A stretch of 64,000 nucleotides of DNA from assembly GCF_007097485.1 (NCBI RefSeq), contig NZ_VKDE01000026.1, positions 1 through 64,000 on the forward strand, written 5' to 3'. The first letter of the stretch is position 1, and the number at the start of each line of letters is the position of its first letter. Under the pieces are notes generated by a model, which did no database searches, was not told the DNA's origin, and saw nothing but the letters and a program-made list of their open reading frames with translations. The translations under genes were made by a program, and so were the position numbers. Shown in pieces: positions 62,715-64,000 of the stretch. The stretch is from Carboxylicivirga sp. M1479 (GTDB lineage Bacteria > Bacteroidota > Bacteroidia > Bacteroidales > Marinilabiliaceae).

Positions 62715-64000
62715 TTATGGAGTAGCTTTATCCATATCTGTACGAAACGGAAAAGCAGGCAAATCAGCTCTGTTGTATAAATTACACAATGGGAAATCGG
62801 CCCAGCCATACCGAACAGCAGTAGGTTTACTAACCTTGGGATGTGACACAATTACTTTGTTACCTACTATAACGGCTTGCGCATGATAAAATTCGCCTTC
62901 TCCTTTAATGATAAAGCCTTTCAGTTCTGTTTTGGATAATTGGTGACCATCAAGCACAACATCCTTAGCCTGAAGTCCTTTGCCCACATTGTCAAAATAG
63001 ATAACAGCCTTATTCTTTTTAATCTTCATTCCTTTGTAAACAGGCCCTGTACCTATCACCTTCTCTCCGTAAGCCACCTTCTCAGCCGCTTTTGCCAGTC
63101 GATAACCCACTACATCTTTCATCCAAGGGTGAATGTCTTTTTGGAAACCGACATCAATGCCGGTAGCAATACCAATATTTTTTAGTTCAGTTGCTTTCAT
63201 CTGACTCTCACGTGTCAATGGCCATACTTCTTTCTCTAAAATTGGCTCAGTATGTGTTTTATGAAATCCGGCAAGTTGTACAATTAAGAATGGAAAATCA
63301 CCTTGTCCCCAATGGCTTCGCCAATCTGTTATCATACTTTTTAAGTCATCGGCATAGGCAAGTGCTTTGGCTTTATCCTTAGAATTGGCTTCACCCTGAT
63401 ACCAGATAACACCTTTAATGGCAAAAGGGGTGAGGGGAGCTATCATTCCGTTAAACAACACCGATGAGCCTTTTGCGACACCATCTATTTCCTGTTTCTT
63501 ATCACCGGATTTAATGATCTTATCTGAGGTCCATAAAGCAATCCCCGTACCTCCTTTATTGGCATCAATCAGCCCAATGGGGATATTAAACTTTGACTGC
63601 AATTCTTTTGCAAAGAAAAAGCCTACTGCTGTGGTTTCGTTGTTAATAGCCTCAGATGCATTAACCTGCCAGCTGTTGTTGAAAGATTTGACAACCACTA
63701 TGTCAGACTGCGGTTCAGCGCGATATTGCTTATCGATTAAGATGGTCCGAATGAGGGGCTGTTCTGTTTTTATGATTTGTGCATAGGCTTTGACCTGCTT
63801 TTCGGGTACCTTTTGAGTATTTTTTAATCGAATTAAGGGAAAATCCATATTTGACTGCCCTCCGCATACCCATACATCGCCGGCCATCACATTTTCGAGC
63901 AGAACAGTATTCTCTCCTTTTATGGTTATCTGGAAAGGCCCTCCGGCTTCAGGGGTTTTTATATGTAGTATCCAGTTGCCATTTTCATCGGTAGTTGTAT
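62715..64000 (-). CDS. SASA/sialate O-acetylesterase-like hydrolase (partial)
   Basis: SGNH-type carbohydrate esterase, cut by the right edge; the frame is open to base 64000. Upstream residues visible past the nominal GTG at 63890 include TTTDENGNWILHIKTPEAGG and FQITIKGENTVLLENVMAG, which match the normal N-terminal part of the family. Nucleophile Ser in VWVCGGQSNMDFPL; VIWYQGEANS is the second block; the catalytic His is in QKDIHPWMKDVVGYRL. It removes acetyl groups (for example from O-acetylated sugars), so the target glycan may also be acetylated. Last gene in the window; upstream operon partners are out of view. Confidence 0.88.
   Translation of the reverse strand, partial: TTTDENGNWILHIKTPEAGGPFQITIKGENTVLLENVMAGDVWVCGGQSNMDFPLIRLKNTQKVPEKQVKAYAQIIKTEQPLIRTILIDKQYRAEPQSDIVVVKSFNNSWQVNASEAINNETTAVGFFFAKELQSKFNIPIGLIDANKGGTGIALWTSDKIIKSGDKKQEIDGVAKGSSVLFNGMIAPLTPFAIKGVIWYQGEANSKDKAKALAYADDLKSMITDWRSHWGQGDFPFLIVQLAGFHKTHTEPILEKEVWPLTRESQMKATELKNIGIATGIDVGFQKDIHPWMKDVVGYRLAKAAEKVAYGEKVIGTGPVYKGMKIKKNKAVIYFDNVGKGLQAKDVVLDGHQLSKTELKGFIIKGEGEFYHAQAVIVGNKVIVSHPKVSKPTAVRYGWADFPLCNLYNRADLPAFPFRTDMDKATP

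Noticed and set aside
1-64000. CRISPR arrays, tRNA and rRNA genes
   Set aside because: No regularly spaced repeats with unique spacers and no cloverleaf or rRNA-like sequence were recognised by reading; a tool-based scan was not possible.

Overview
The window looks like chromosomal DNA from a marine, polysaccharide-degrading member of the Bacteroidota. The evidence is a SusC/SusD pair controlled by an ECF sigma/FecR anti-sigma couple, three proteins with type IX secretion (T9SS) tails, many lipoproteins, AT-rich spacers and Bacteroidota-type -7 boxes (TAnnTTTG). Placement in or near Marinilabiliales is only a guess. No rRNA, tRNA or CRISPR array was recognised.

Region 1 (1-9.4 kb) is mostly housekeeping: a HAD phosphatase, a DUF2721 membrane protein, a MATE exporter overlapping a fused glutathione-synthesis gene (gshAB), an arginine decarboxylase/agmatinase pair on the minus strand, and mnmE. 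Region 2 (9.8-26.2 kb) is a polysaccharide utilisation locus: ECF sigma, anti-sigma, SusC with an STN signalling domain, SusD, a PKD-like lipoprotein, GH3, a parallel beta-helix lipoprotein, GH2 with a malectin-like domain, and a T9SS protein. Region 3 (26.6-34.6 kb) holds D-glucuronate catabolism: uxaC, kdgK, KDPG aldolase, an SDR likely serving as fructuronate reductase, uxuA, a hexuronate MFS transporter and a LacI-type regulator. Region 4 (34.8-64 kb) is a degradative island with six S1-type sulfatases, two GH29 fucosidases, a GH5-like multidomain T9SS protein, GH9, a DUF4380 protein, a second T9SS protein and a SASA-type esterase cut by the right edge. It is interrupted by a decayed phage segment with an ISL3 transposase relic (36.8-39.9 kb) and an IS1380-family element with a broken transposase (57.0-58.6 kb).

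Read together, the locus probably attacks a sulfated, fucose- and glucuronate-containing glycan. Sulfatases and fucosidases would remove decorations, GH2/GH3/GH5/GH9 and the beta-helix protein would cut the backbone or side chains, SusCD would import fragments, and the uronate branch would turn released glucuronate into KDPG and then pyruvate plus glyceraldehyde-3-phosphate. The exact glycan cannot be read from sequence alone. No fucose catabolic genes and no sulfatase maturase are in the window.

The most unusual signal is a repeated, apparently structured leader module. A hairpin is followed by GAGTTCCATRTGG, an A-rich spacer of 19-22 nt, and a CAYATG whose ATG is the start codon. It occurs in front of the hexuronate transporter (with two tandem upstream units carrying their own short ORFs), in front of speA, in a weaker form before the GH3 gene, and as a ~110-bp near-copy at the left edge. 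The two arms covary (CATGTG/CACATG versus CATATG/CATATG), which suggests RNA pairing that occludes the start codon. A second regulatory candidate is an 18-bp palindrome with a central CG overlapping the -7 box of uxaC, a plausible LacI-type operator.
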